Part shown: positions 22,652-43,131 of the stretch, piece by piece
Position numbering within the stretch: the stretch's first letter is position 1
Layout: each line of letters opens with the position of its first letter
NCBI GenBank assembly: GCA_003344405.1
Contig: NOWV01000025.1
Coordinates: 496,001-560,000 of the forward strand
Direction of reading: 5' to 3'
DNA length: 64,000 bases
Source of the DNA: Trichoplax sp. H2
Taxonomy: Eukaryota; Placozoa; Uniplacotomia; Trichoplacea
Notes under the pieces: model-generated
What the model was told of the DNA's origin: nothing
The model's input: only the letters and a program-made list of their open reading frames with translations
Databases searched by the model: none
Translations under genes and position numbers: made by a program

Positions 22652-25600
22652 TTTTTGTATAAATAGCTACGGTACCTTCAAGTATATTTTAAGTTACTGT
22701 AAATATGTTTAAGAACGTTCAACTGTTTAATCCATTACATAGAGATTTCTATTTTTATTACACGATATCATACTGGCTGCATTTTTGCAATCCTCAAAAC
22801 ATTTAAGTATTATGAATATTCTATTTCATGTAGCTTCAAACGATACTTTATTGTGAGGAAAAATATCTATTGCAAGATGATAACTGAGATCGGATACATT
22901 GAATGTTAACGTGATCTATTATAATTAACGAAAGCCTTGTTTTTGTTCTAATTCACTAATATTGATCATATTAAGGGATAAGCATTTACTTGTAAATTAA
23001 GGATATTGACTCCAGATTTATACTGTTCGTGTAAGAAAAACATGACTAGAAATTGCAGTGGATTGTAAACGATCTATTTTTTAAAATATATACTTGTCCA
23101 ATTTGTATTTATTAATTACATGGAATTATTCTTAAGTATCTTCATCTTATATTATATTGATTGTAATTCATTGCGGATCAATAGTAATTAAAAATATTTT
23201 CGTTCCTCTCGTACACCGCACAAATGCTGACTGATTTTCGTTAAAGATAATCGTTTCTTTATATATGTAATTATTCTCCTATCAGAAATGAAAAATATAC
23301 CGATAAGTTACTGTAAGCCTCTTCAGCTTTTATTAAAATTCGATTAGCTAGTATAAACATTGTAGAATTAAACTGTTGTATAATAGAGCACAGAACATTC
23401 GCTCTACGTTGAAAAAATAGTGTTAACTATGTAATAGGCAATGGAGGCAGAGTCTACAATGTCTGCCATTGTTATTACTACACCATTTGCAATGATTCAC
23501 AAGTTCAATTGTATTCAAATACAAGAATATAAGTATTTTTATCCATTACCGGTATTCATTCGAAACTATTCATTTCCTATGCTACCTTTTACCCGATAGT
23601 ACTTGCATACGAGTCCACGCGATGTCTTTTTGTAACCCCTCTCACGTGTCACTATTATTAAATTTTTAATATATTATGTCAATACCAATAACAGATAGTA
23701 ACGAAGCGACAATGAAATTTAGTAAATAAAAGTAGTTCCGTATAAGGACATTGGGTACAAATATCGTTAATAGAAAAGATGTAGTTTCTAATATTATGGC
23801 CACGAGCGAAATTATTATGTACATTATGGTAGAAATACCATCAATTCCGTTTGCTAATATTCTCAGTTTATATAAAATCTAAATTTAAAGGCTCCAACAA
23901 TAATGATATTATTACTAAAATTTGGATTAATATTTTTATTAAAGCGTAACTACGGTAAGAGGCTACCGGAAAGTAAACATACAAGGCTACATTATGTTAT
24001 TTGATCAGTTGAAGTATGGCTATCCCTCTGAAAATGTTGCTTCATAACACAGTTACCATGTGTAATAAAAGAATTAGTTAAAAGGATGCCAAAAAAGAAA
24101 CTGTGTCATTCTCCAATATAATTATTATAATTAAATATTTAGTAGCGATTCGCAGAAGTTCCGGTTAAGCTATTTAAGTTTGTTTACGAAAAAAAGGCCA
24201 AAATTTTAATGGGTTTTCTAGTAATTGTTGCCATTGCAATATTGTGCAGGCAATTCAAGGTTACATCTGATCTCATACCAATGTCTCTTGTCATGTAATT
24301 TCAATCTTAGACGTTATTTCTTTAGGTTATAAGCAGTATTATTTAATAATAATAGATAAAATCAATTGTAGTCTCAATTGTTGTTATATCGTGCAAAATA
24401 TGCCTGAATCGTAATTCGGAGAAATATAAGACGCCTACGCGAAAGTTACATCCGTTTTCGTGCCGATGTTTAGAGATATTCACACGGCTATTTTGTCAGT
24501 AAATGTAGATATACGGTAATCGGCATGCCCGTAATATTTGCTAGACGATCTATAACGTATACGCATATGTGTATACCATGCACCAGCAACCTAACAATTA
24601 TATCAGTACACGTAAAATATAGGCTAAAAATATACGCAATCAGCACAAAGTTACATTTAATATTGTAATAAAAGCTATCACGTTTACCGTAAAAGCCAAT
24701 GTACTTTACAGTAAGTTATGAATTTAATTCTGCATGAAAATTGAATTATCATTTAAGACGTGTTAATAGAGTAAAACTATAGAGGAGGCTTGATACAGAA
24801 TTATAAACATACAGTAGTAACCCCTTCAACACACAAACTTAAATTGTAAATAAACAATAACTAACATTTCATAGACGATCGTCTCGGTTATATCTCATAT
24901 CTCATGTATATTACCTAATATTTCCTTGAAAATAAATATAAATCCCGTCATTACTCTCTTTACGCGTACATCGTACTTGTGAAGTACACTATTTCAGTTC
25001 AATCAAGAATAATGCTTTAAATGTTGAATTGAATCATGTCATAAAATTAAACAATATTTTCCAAATATTAATAGCAGCAAATTTCTCTAATATAAGTATT
25101 TTGTATTACACCTTAAGACGTTATTTATTCCGATTCACATTTCATCCCAGTAAATTATTCACTGTATTTATTTCAAGGTAACAAGAGTGTATAATATTTT
25201 TATTGATATTATCAACAGATTGATATCCCTTATTGTAAGAATGTACACTTGGTCAAATTGAAAGAAATTCCGTACTTTCTACCGATGACAAGTTATAGTG
25301 AAATTATAAATTACTGTTTTCGATCAGCCAATTTTCTAGCATGAACAAACTGTAACATTTTTCAACAGCATTATTCCAATTTCTAATATTCACATCGATT
25401 AATACGTTTTCATGGATCAATATCATCAATTAAAATAAAAGTTGAAAATTTTAAATTATAAGCGTATTACTAGTGAAGACAATACAACACAGTAATACAA
25501 TGTTGCTAAACATTAATACAACTAAGAATATAACTTTGACAATTCTGTACAAGAAATTTTCCTTCTAACATAATATAATATTCTTATAATCTTTGGTGGC

Positions 25601-26817
25601 TCATAAGCATGTAATGCTATCAGCCAACATTTAGTACACTGCATTTATTACCCTACAACAAACACTTACAACAGTAATCACCATCATAAGAATGCTTCGT
25701 AATACTTTGAGCATTAAATCAGGATAACAGATCAAATAATTGTTATCAAATAGCGGCCAAAAGGAATAAAAGAAAAATGAATCGAATGTACTTTTATAAT
25801 GACCACTTAAAATTATAGCAGGTATACTGTATACATACCATTGCGTATCATCGCATTGGTAGCTATCCAACAGGCAATCATTATCTGTGGCGAGTAATAT
25901 ATCTACAATGTTAAATAATCTTAATAATCTTCAGATCAGAATTATAACAGCGGTTTATATCCATGTAAGTTCCAAAAATATTATGATATATAGATGTGTA
26001 CAACAGGATTAAATTATAATCTTCGCTTAAGTCTATAATGGCCAAATTAACTTAATAATTTTCAATTCATTCCTAGCATAATATCTAACAGTGCATGCTC
26101 GAATTCAATAAAGGTAAAATTAGGGGAACATGGCAGGTTTTAAAAGACTTTTTTAAAATAACTTATTGTTAGTATATAACGATACTCGCAGTCAAGCTCA
26201 TCGATTCTCTGAGCTATATATTGACAGCAACAAAGAAGTTATCTAATCCTTGAACGTGAAAAATTCGACGTACCTCCTATTCAATAGCGGCTACATTACG
26301 AATAGATGCTCTACACGTTCTACAATTAGTAAATTTATGCTGTACAAATGCGGATATCGCAAGGATGTTCATTGATTATAATCATTCTCAGAAATTATGC
26401 ACGCGAGTTCAATTATACGAACAACCGGATAAACAAGGTTATAGATTTGGTAACCAACAGAGTAATGATACTGGTTTTGTCATATTATTAACACAATATA
26501 TAAGCGACTTGATACTGTAAAATACAACATACCGCAACAAATACTTCCGCGGCATGTTAAATTTTTTTACAATCTACTTTTAAATTGTACTGTATATTAT
26601 TTACAACAACAATTATCAAGAGCTGTGAAATTGGATATGCTAATAACCTTGACTTGCAAATTATTCCTCTTTTCTTCATAAATATGAACAAAAAATTATG
26701 CTATAGGCGTATAAGTATTACTTAAATACTATAAGATTTAAGACTCACAATTTGGACATAAACACGTACATCAGATTAGCAAAATAAACATATATGATGT
26801 AGAATCCACAAGAAATT
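22652..26817. other. Tail-to-tail intergenic region
   Basis: This 4.2-kb stretch separates the 3' ends of PI4KA (+) and SIK (-), so both 3' UTRs must lie in it. I see no gene, no conserved exon and no GTACW cluster. AATAAA-like hexamers occur by chance in such AT-rich DNA, and none sits close enough to either stop codon to be called. Confidence 0.7.
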
Positions 26818-35678
<8,861 letters not shown>

Positions 35679-35836
35679 CTCCCTTAAAAATGGACTAAAC
35701 GAGGCGACAAAAAAAAGCTGGAAAACAGAAGAAAAAAAAATGAAATGGATCTGTCATCAACTCTCTATTTACTGTAATTTAGCGAACACATACAGGCGAA
35801 AAAACAATGTGTTTATACTGCACTGTCAGGCATCAG

Positions 35837-35865
35837 CGAGCACCGTATCAGGCATACGGTGCTCG
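35837..35865. repeat. Perfect 12-bp hairpin 160 bp upstream of SIK start
   Basis: The arms CGAGCACCGTAT (35837-35848) and ATACGGTGCTCG (35854-35865) are exact reverse complements with a 5-nt loop. The stem is unusually GC-rich for this DNA. It may lie in the SIK promoter or 5' UTR, where it could form a stable RNA stem. Confidence 0.9.
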
Positions 35866-35999
35866 TACAGATTACAGTACAGTACACTGAGTCATAGAAA
35901 TTGGAAATCTGACTCTCCCTGCAGTACTGTACACGGGAGACTCTACAGTATTACTACAGTACAGTACAGTACACGTACAGTACTGTACTGTACTGTATT
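35866..35999. repeat. (GTACW)n cluster next to the SIK start
   Basis: GTAC tetramers with single A/T spacers begin right after the hairpin at 35837-35865. They are densest at 35951-35998. The cluster starts about 190 bp upstream of the SIK start codon. Confidence 0.85.
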
Positions 36000-37060
36000 T
36001 CGTTTTCGTTTTACTGCACCATGGCAGTGCGCATGACTACGGCCAATTGCTGGCGTCATTCAGTCATCAAGATGATCGGCTACTCTTGCCGCTGTCGGGC
36101 TGTCAAAACAGTAAGGTAGTTTAGCGTGCATTCTATTCTTACTACAGCAATGGATTAGTTAATAGGTATCACTGAAATCTACTGCAAATGCAAAAGGTGA
36201 ACTTAATCAAGCAACTACTGTACTGTACTATTGGACTGGAGATGTGCGTGACAGACTGACAGTGCGGCGTGAGAAAGTGCCAAATGGCAGTTTAGTCACT
36301 TTCCTTTCTTGGTACACTACCTCCTTTAGGGGGTACCTCTGAGCGTTTAATCCAGTAAATAACTAAATTATTTACAGTGTCATTCACTACGTACTCTCTT
36401 CTACTGTGCAGTGTACAGTACAACAATAATACGGCGTACTGAAATGACCACCAACTAACGGCGAAAAGAAATCAACTGTTCTGTCGTATCAAGTCCTAAT
36501 TTATTGAATGCAGTGGATAGTTTCCAATGATTCTTAGAATATGATTCGACTGCAGTCGTTTCGTTTTAAGGATTTTATCCCACACACTGAGTCATTCTAC
36601 AATTGATAATCTACCAAACTTTTATTGAAGCATTTCAGACAGTCGATTCGCTCGCTAGGCATGTACATTTTCACATTCGCGTGCACGGTGCACCCCAGCT
36701 GCCATTGATACACTTCAATCAAATAGTAGTAACTTACCGCTAGTAACAATTCTGATGCTTGGTGAAAAATAACGACGGTGGCAATAGGTAAATTATATAT
36801 CATGATTACATTATTGTACAATTACCACGGCACTAGGTCAAATCAGGGATTACTAGAAAGAGAGAGGTAGGAAAAATGACCGTTCAGTACAAAAGAATGT
36901 GGCGGCCAATAAATTTTGAACCGTAACTCTATAGTGTATCCTTTCAGATATACATTTCAGTTGAAATGACCAGAAAATAGTCGGTCTCACATTCTTGATT
37001 CTACTTTTACTTTTACCGAACGGCCGTTTCCTGGTCCCTTTTTTACTTTTTGGAGCAGTG

Positions 37061-37440
37061 TACATTACAGTACAATCGCTGAGTGCAGGAAAGTTCAACC
37101 ATCTTTATCAATGTACTGTACAGTACATACACTGTGCAGTGTACAGTACTGTACACTCAAGTATACAGTACAGTACAGTACTGTACAGTACTGTACCATA
37201 ACCCTAACCTACAGTATGTACTGTACAGTACTGTACACTGTGCAGTACAATGTCTGTACTGTATTGCATTCAATGTTGTGTACCACTTACACTGTCTGGC
37301 AAAGATGTTCATTCGCATTTTTGGGGTATCTCAAGTAGTGAGATACAAAAACGTCAAAATCTGGCGAATTCAGATTGATTTAAATCATCGATCGCTCATA
37401 CAGTAATTTACTGTACGACGTACAATGTGTACGTCCAGTA
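37061..37440. repeat. Dense (GTACW)n cluster in the SIK-ZPR1 intergenic region
   Basis: The densest part is 37111-37268. Around 37167-37196 successive GTAC units are separated by A,A,A,T,A,T, showing that the spacer letter varies while the 5-bp period is held. Open frames on both strands are repeat artefacts full of Y, T, C, V and Q. Confidence 0.85.
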
Positions 37441-37888
37441 GTTGTATTATTCTTATACTATTCTTCAATACTCCATACAGAAATCATTGACTTAATCGTT
37501 GCAGTAAACTAAAGAATGAATCATCTGAGTAGCGTTAGTGTTTTGACGTCATACCGGCAAACAATATCCACTTGAATGTCCGGTAGACAGAATGGAGATA
37601 CCATCCCTAGTATGGAGTGGCATAGTTACTGCACTTACTCCTTACTCACTACAGTACTGTACCGTCAATGAATTTGTTCGAATTTCCATTTTGTTATTCT
37701 ATGCAGTGTTTTTCTTTCCTCTATTTACTTTCCATTATTATAATGTCTCTATTTTTTTACTTTTATTTTTTCCAGTATTATTGACATAGACGTTTTGTGT
37801 CGATTCGCCCTGGTCGTCGGGTGGGCGGGCTTTAGATCTGTTTGGTAGAGGCATAGTTCAAAGAAAAGCTTTTTCTCACTGCAATGAG

Positions 37889-37978
37889 TAATGTGTACAG
37901 TACAGTACAGTACTCTACTCTACGGTATGGTATGGTATGGTACGGTACGGACGGTAACGTAGAGGTACCGTACAGTAT
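37889..37978. repeat. GTAC cluster grading into (GGTAT)/(GGTAC) pentamers
   Basis: TGTACAGTACAGTACAGTAC at the left end passes into GGTAT x3 and GGTAC x2 at 37924-37948. The 5-bp period is kept while the motif drifts, which suggests slippage of a pentamer microsatellite. Confidence 0.75.
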
Positions 37979-38454
37979 TTTCTCATGATTATTTTATTTT
38001 ATTTTTTTTTATTTATTTTTTTGGACTTTCATGGACGTACTATCGAATACAGTAAACGAATCTTCTTCATTAGAAGAAAAACTATTTTTCATGTTGTAAA
38101 TTTAAGGTGGATTCAACCATCTCCACTAACTAAGTTTGTTTTTAATTTTACTTACTACCAAGTGTACAGTACAATATTTAGTGGACAGCGCGACAGCCGA
38201 GCTTCCTGCGCTAGAGTTGTCTTTATGGCATTTATACGCAAACTTAATCACAGCTCATTATAATTACGAAAATAGTGAAGTGAAAAAAATAAAACAGATT
38301 TGCATCATACAAATACTGGTCATATCTCAAAGGTAAATTCATAAATCTACTGTACTGTATATATATACATACACACTACATAAGAATGGAGTATATACCA
38401 TTGCGTATACAGTATACAAGAGTAGACTACTTGCTGTATAATTACGTTTCTTAC

Positions 38455-38610
38455 AGCAATCGACAGTCCTGTCGGATTATGCAGTGTGAATAGTACTATT
38501 GTAGGATGAAAGAATTGATTCATAAACAAGTCTATCTCGACTCCAGTTTTCTTGTAAAATTGAACTTTTGCTACTACTCTCATAACACACACGAGTAGTG
38601 AAAATATTAC
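38455..38610 (-). CDS. Orphan internal exon, 52 codons
   Basis: An open segment of exactly 52 codons is bounded on the minus strand by a strong acceptor (CTCTATTTTACAG) and a donor (GTAAGA); both ends are phase 0. It encodes a hydrophobic start (VIFSLLVCVM) followed by KVQFYKKTGVEID and NQFFHPTIVLF. This looks like part of a membrane protein. I do not recognise the family. With the segments at 39755-39832, 40985-41137 and 42297-42482, which share strand and phase, it may belong to one unassigned gene. Confidence 0.3.
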
Positions 38611-39754
38611 CTGTAAAATAGAGAATACACAATCATATGGAATGAAGAAAATCTTGCGGGTGTGTGCAATATAATTCATAATTATAATGAGCTTTATCAG
38701 TATTTATCTACAAACAACAATTACCGCATATTCGGAATTTCACAAGTTCTTGCCTCTGACACTATCTTGGTAATTTATTTCATTAAGTTATTTCGCATTA
38801 CATGATCAATAGTAAAATGCTGTACTTTGTTCACGATTAAGGTATTGCAGCATGTCTATTAATAAGTATTAAGCATTGTTCAAGCGTATCGGATTTTGAT
38901 TCAGTATTATTAAATAACAGGAAGAGAGAAACACCAAGGAGAGGCATTGAAGCAGTAGCAATGTACTGCAGTTAGCCCAACATAATTTTAATAGTTTGCT
39001 TACAAGGTTCGTGAGCAATAACAAATACCAACTCTAGAAGACAGTATTAGCCAGTTCTAGACATAGTATAAGGCAATTTATTTGAACAACTATGGGGATT
39101 TGGCGATAATGTCAATGAACATAAATACTTTCTCTAATATGTAGATAGGCAGTACAGTACACTGTGCAGTAAGAGGAGGACGATGTACGAGCAATAATTA
39201 CGAGATAATATAAAGGAATGGTTAAAGTTACACGCAGTATAGACAACACGGTCATGCTAAATTGGCGTAGCTGCAATTTATTTATAATTTTAATTTCAAA
39301 TTATAATTTGTTGTGCACGCACAGTAGTAGCAAATAAGAGAAAGTCTGTGCAGCACCTACAAGTGACAAGAACACCCTATTTTCAGTTCCTCTTGTGTAG
39401 TGTAACACATTGGCTTTTAAGTCAAAGATTGTATGGCATCACAGTATACATCAGAAATCAATCACTTTAATAAAGTTCTGATTTTATTTTATAGTTAAAA
39501 TTTTCATTTATATTGTATAATATTGCAGTGTATGTACAGTATAATAGGCTATTTCAACATGTTTAGATGAAAGATGCAAACAATCAAGTTGCTTTGCGAT
39601 CAAATCTCAACATTCATCGAAATAATTAACAATTTCTTACAAAGAAGGATATCATCCGTACCATCGGCGGCACAACAATTGCTTGCGATAGAACGTTTCC
39701 TTCTTGTCCAGATTTATAGGAAATTTATTAATATATACAAAACACCTATCGTAC

Positions 39755-39832
39755 GAGTTTTTCTATTTTTCGAACCCACTCTGAAGTATCAATTATATCA
39801 TTGATGGAATACAGCTCGACTACATCAAATGC
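39755..39832 (-). CDS. Orphan internal exon, 26 codons
   Basis: A 78-bp open segment lies between acceptor CTTTATTAG and donor GTACGA on the minus strand, phase 0 at both ends. It encodes AFDVVELYSINDII followed by TSEWVRKIEKL. No family is recognised. Its length, strand and phase fit the neighbouring orphan segments. Confidence 0.25.
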
Positions 39833-40984
39833 CTAATAAAGACCTAGACCAGTCTATGCAATACTCCTTTAGGAACTTAAATAGCACTATCTTGAATCCA
39901 AGTATCTGAGCATATTGTTTTACAGTAATTGGCTACTGAAATAATTTGCTAACTTCATAAATGTTAAATCGAAAAAATACTGCTTAGTAATTCATTATGG
40001 CATCCATAAAATAGCTCCAGTGCCTGTTTCATTTTATGCAAACGAAATAGGCATTGAATATAACGGAGCCAATTCTTGCAGTAAATTTTTCGTGATCGTT
40101 TCTACGTATAAATTCGCTGCTTGTCTGTTTGACAGTTTCGATATACGCGTAAGCGTAAATCTAGGATTATTCACTTTTACGAGAGAGTGACGTTATAAAT
40201 ATTATATTAATACAAAATAATTTTAGTAATAAGATTATAATATAGGTCTCGATCGGTATCGGGATGGCGTTAATGTTGCAATGGACTCGGAAGATATTTG
40301 CACTATTGCAGTCTTACTGTACTTGGATATTATGCCAATATAACGAATCTAAGGATTTTATTGAATAACTTGCTATGTGTTGAGTAACAAAGTAATGAAT
40401 CCCAAACTCAGTTAGTCTTCGAGAGAAAAAGAGGTTAATGATTGATTGTCGTTTTATTCTGACATCACAAACTTCATTACAAACTAGATTACCCAGGTCT
40501 TTTCAGAGCTGGCTCCATATACCTACCTTATACCTAATACCTAATCACTATCTTATATATAACATAACTATAAGTGGATTTTTTGCCAAGTTCTACTATA
40601 AAATATCTCTTCCGATCAAGTCTTTCATTGAAGCTGATTAAAATTACTAAATCTTGTTTGGAACAAAGTACGTATGTCAAATGGAAAGATACAATACGAA
40701 ACTTGCCAATTTTTCGCTTTATAGTCGTAGTAATAACTAACATGCGTCTCAGTCTTGTTCAACTTTTCATTAGCTACCTATATCCAATACTGATAACTTC
40801 TATTTGGATTAAACCTGCAATTTATAAGTACTTTATGAAGTAAATATGAAAATTATAACAAACTGTGTTATTGAATCGTAAAATTAAGATGATAATTGAT
40901 GCTACAGTATCAAGGCATTTCCTAACGTAATTTGTACATTGATCGATTAGATTAACCCGTAGAAGATGAATAATGGATGGGTAC

Positions 40985-41137
40985 CTTATTGAAAGCGTTA
41001 CTAATATTAGGATAATTATCTCGTGCCTTTCGTTCTTCTAAATTTCTGTATACGTCATAAAATTTTTCAATATTGATTTTATTAATCACAGCGATATTTA
41101 TAGTCTTACAGCAATTAATTCTACGAATACGAGGCAT
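40985..41137 (-). CDS. Possible exon or start exon, 51 codons
   Basis: An open segment runs from an ATG at 41137 to a donor GTACCC after ...NAFNK (minus strand), phase 0 at the donor. It starts MPRIRRINCCK and has a charged middle, YRNLEERKARDNY. No family is recognised. It could equally be an internal exon that starts later, at an AG inside the segment. Confidence 0.2.
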
Positions 41138-42296
41138 AATTTATCAATATAAAAAGTTATTTATTAAGCTAGTAATATAAGCGCCGCCGACGCTTTTAGA
41201 CTAATAACTGAATGATTCAGTTTGGAGTATAAAGGGAATTTTATGTATTGATAAAGCTATTGGACATTTGAAGAGACGGTCAATCATTTTATTGTTACCG
41301 AAATAGTATGCTGCATTTCTATGCGCGAACTAATTATAATTGTAATCATTGAATACGCATTGAGTTATCTTATGACCGGATTAATTTTAAAAGAATAGCA
41401 TATCCTAACGGGTGTTTAATTATATATCATGAGTAAAAACATGCTTATTATAATTCGAGAATAAAAGTACTGTGTTAACAACCAACTATGACATAAATTC
41501 TACCTTACACCGGATGTATCTAGGCAGAGTATTTACACAGTAAATTATAATGTTAATGCATACATAAGTAGTAGTATTGTAATAACCATAAAAATAAACT
41601 ATTTAAAGTCAGTAGAATATAAATTGCAGCTTCAATTACTGTTATAATGTGTTTTTACCTTTCGTAGTAAAAATGCAAATAAGTACGTCTTTCCTTATAT
41701 AGGATAAATTCACGATATTAATTAATCATCAGCACGACCATAGACAATACTTTCTAGTCACGATGCATAGCGACTAATCATTGTAAACTAAGGAATACAG
41801 CACTGTAAGAGCAGTAGGTTACAGCCATTTAGCCGCAATGTAAAAATTCGTTAAAATCTATAATCTTTAATTAATTATCCTAGCTGCTGTAGTTTGCGTA
41901 GGAAGCAGAATTTAATATACAATCTTTCTATTGATTAAATTAGCATATCTCATACTATGACGCACACAGAGTAGTTTACTGTAAATAAATTAGTTTTGCG
42001 AGTGAAATTCAAGATATTCTATCATTTACATACGTATACCAGAAATAATTTTTTATTTTCGCTATGTCTATGTACAGTAAAAACAATCAATTGAATATGA
42101 TACTTATAATCTACTTAGGCGGAAGTAATGATATTCTAAAATATGCAAGTGATAAATTAAATATCGTTGCGGTTATGACGTTCATCCGTATGTGATCGAT
42201 TTTAGGATTTACTATTAGTAGAGTAGTAAGAAGAGAATTATTTCAAATCATTTCTAAATTGCCGAGCGGGTGCCTGCTACTTCATTTAAAATTTAC

Positions 42297-42482
42297 CATG
42301 TTATAAAAATTTGTAGGTAAACCCTTCTTGTTTATGATTTTGTACACTCCAGATCCTGTTTCTAGATTCAAGCCATTGATCAACCCAGTATTACATCGTG
42401 TACAAGCAGTATAAATATACCAGGAAAATTGGGGGTAGATCTTACTTATTATATCAACATATGCTGTCCGGAACATGAAGAT
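42297..42482 (-). CDS. Orphan exon with CxxC motif, 62 codons
   Basis: A 186-bp open segment lies between acceptor TTTAGTACAG and donor GTAAAT, phase 0 at both ends. It encodes AYVDIISKIYPQFSWYIYTA followed by CTRCN, a single CxxC. The pattern of strands then CxxC recalls an OB-fold with a zinc-binding insert, but one CxxC is weak evidence and I assign no family. Confidence 0.28.
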
Positions 42483-42671
42483 CTGTACTAAATTGCATGA
42501 ATCATAGCATGAATAAAATAAACTCATCAATAATTAATGAATGAATTATGTAGTATATTGTACACTTGTACTATAGTCTTGCGCCATCTTCGAACCGTGA
42601 ACGCTCTTTCACAGCTTTTAGCTACTCGTTTCCTGGACATTTTGCAAGGCACTTCTTGAGAGAAGAGACTA

Positions 42672-42961
42672 CAATACTGTACACTGTACTGTACCATACA
42701 GTACAGTCTACAGTCATGAACTTCTAGTGTACTGTATACTAGAGCACAGTAGGCCTCCTTTCAGACATCAAAAATTTGTCTGTTAACAGTATGTATTGTA
42801 GTGTATTATACTGTACACTGTACACTGTACTGTATAGAGTCTACAGTATGGTCTGATCTACAGTACATTACAGTACCGTACAGTACTGTACAGTAGTCTG
42901 ATCTGGTTCCCACCCAGTTCGCACTGTACAGTACAGTGCACAGTAGTGTGTGTACTGTACG
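42672..42961. repeat. (GTACW)n cluster upstream of ZPR1
   Basis: GTAC tetramers with A/T spacers fill this block, for example around 42870-42893. It ends about 170 bp before the ZPR1 start codon, so it occupies the expected promoter. Confidence 0.85.
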
Positions 42962-43131
42962 AGGCGGCTGGGCATCTTGTTTGGTATCGTGAAGTAGTGT
43001 ACAGTTACTCTGCTCTGCTGTACAGCAAAAGGCTCCACCACCACCCAAGAGGCAAATGTTCGAAGAAGGATCTTCTAAAGTCATCAATTTATTAAAGCAC
43101 AGTGATAAAAGCTTAATACAACATCATTGAT

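Larger units (their letters stand above)
35679..43131. other. Head-to-head intergenic region between SIK and ZPR1
   Basis: This 7.5-kb region lies between the divergent SIK (-) and ZPR1 (+) starts, so both promoters should be here. It holds several GTACW clusters, a strong hairpin 160 bp from the SIK start, and a few minus-strand exon-like segments (listed separately). I could not assign a known gene to it. Confidence 0.6.

Noticed and set aside
39755-39832. Resemblance of AFDVVELYS to a segment of TMEM26-type membrane proteins
   Set aside because: Only a few residues agree, and the tryptophan-rich segment expected next in that family was not found downstream.
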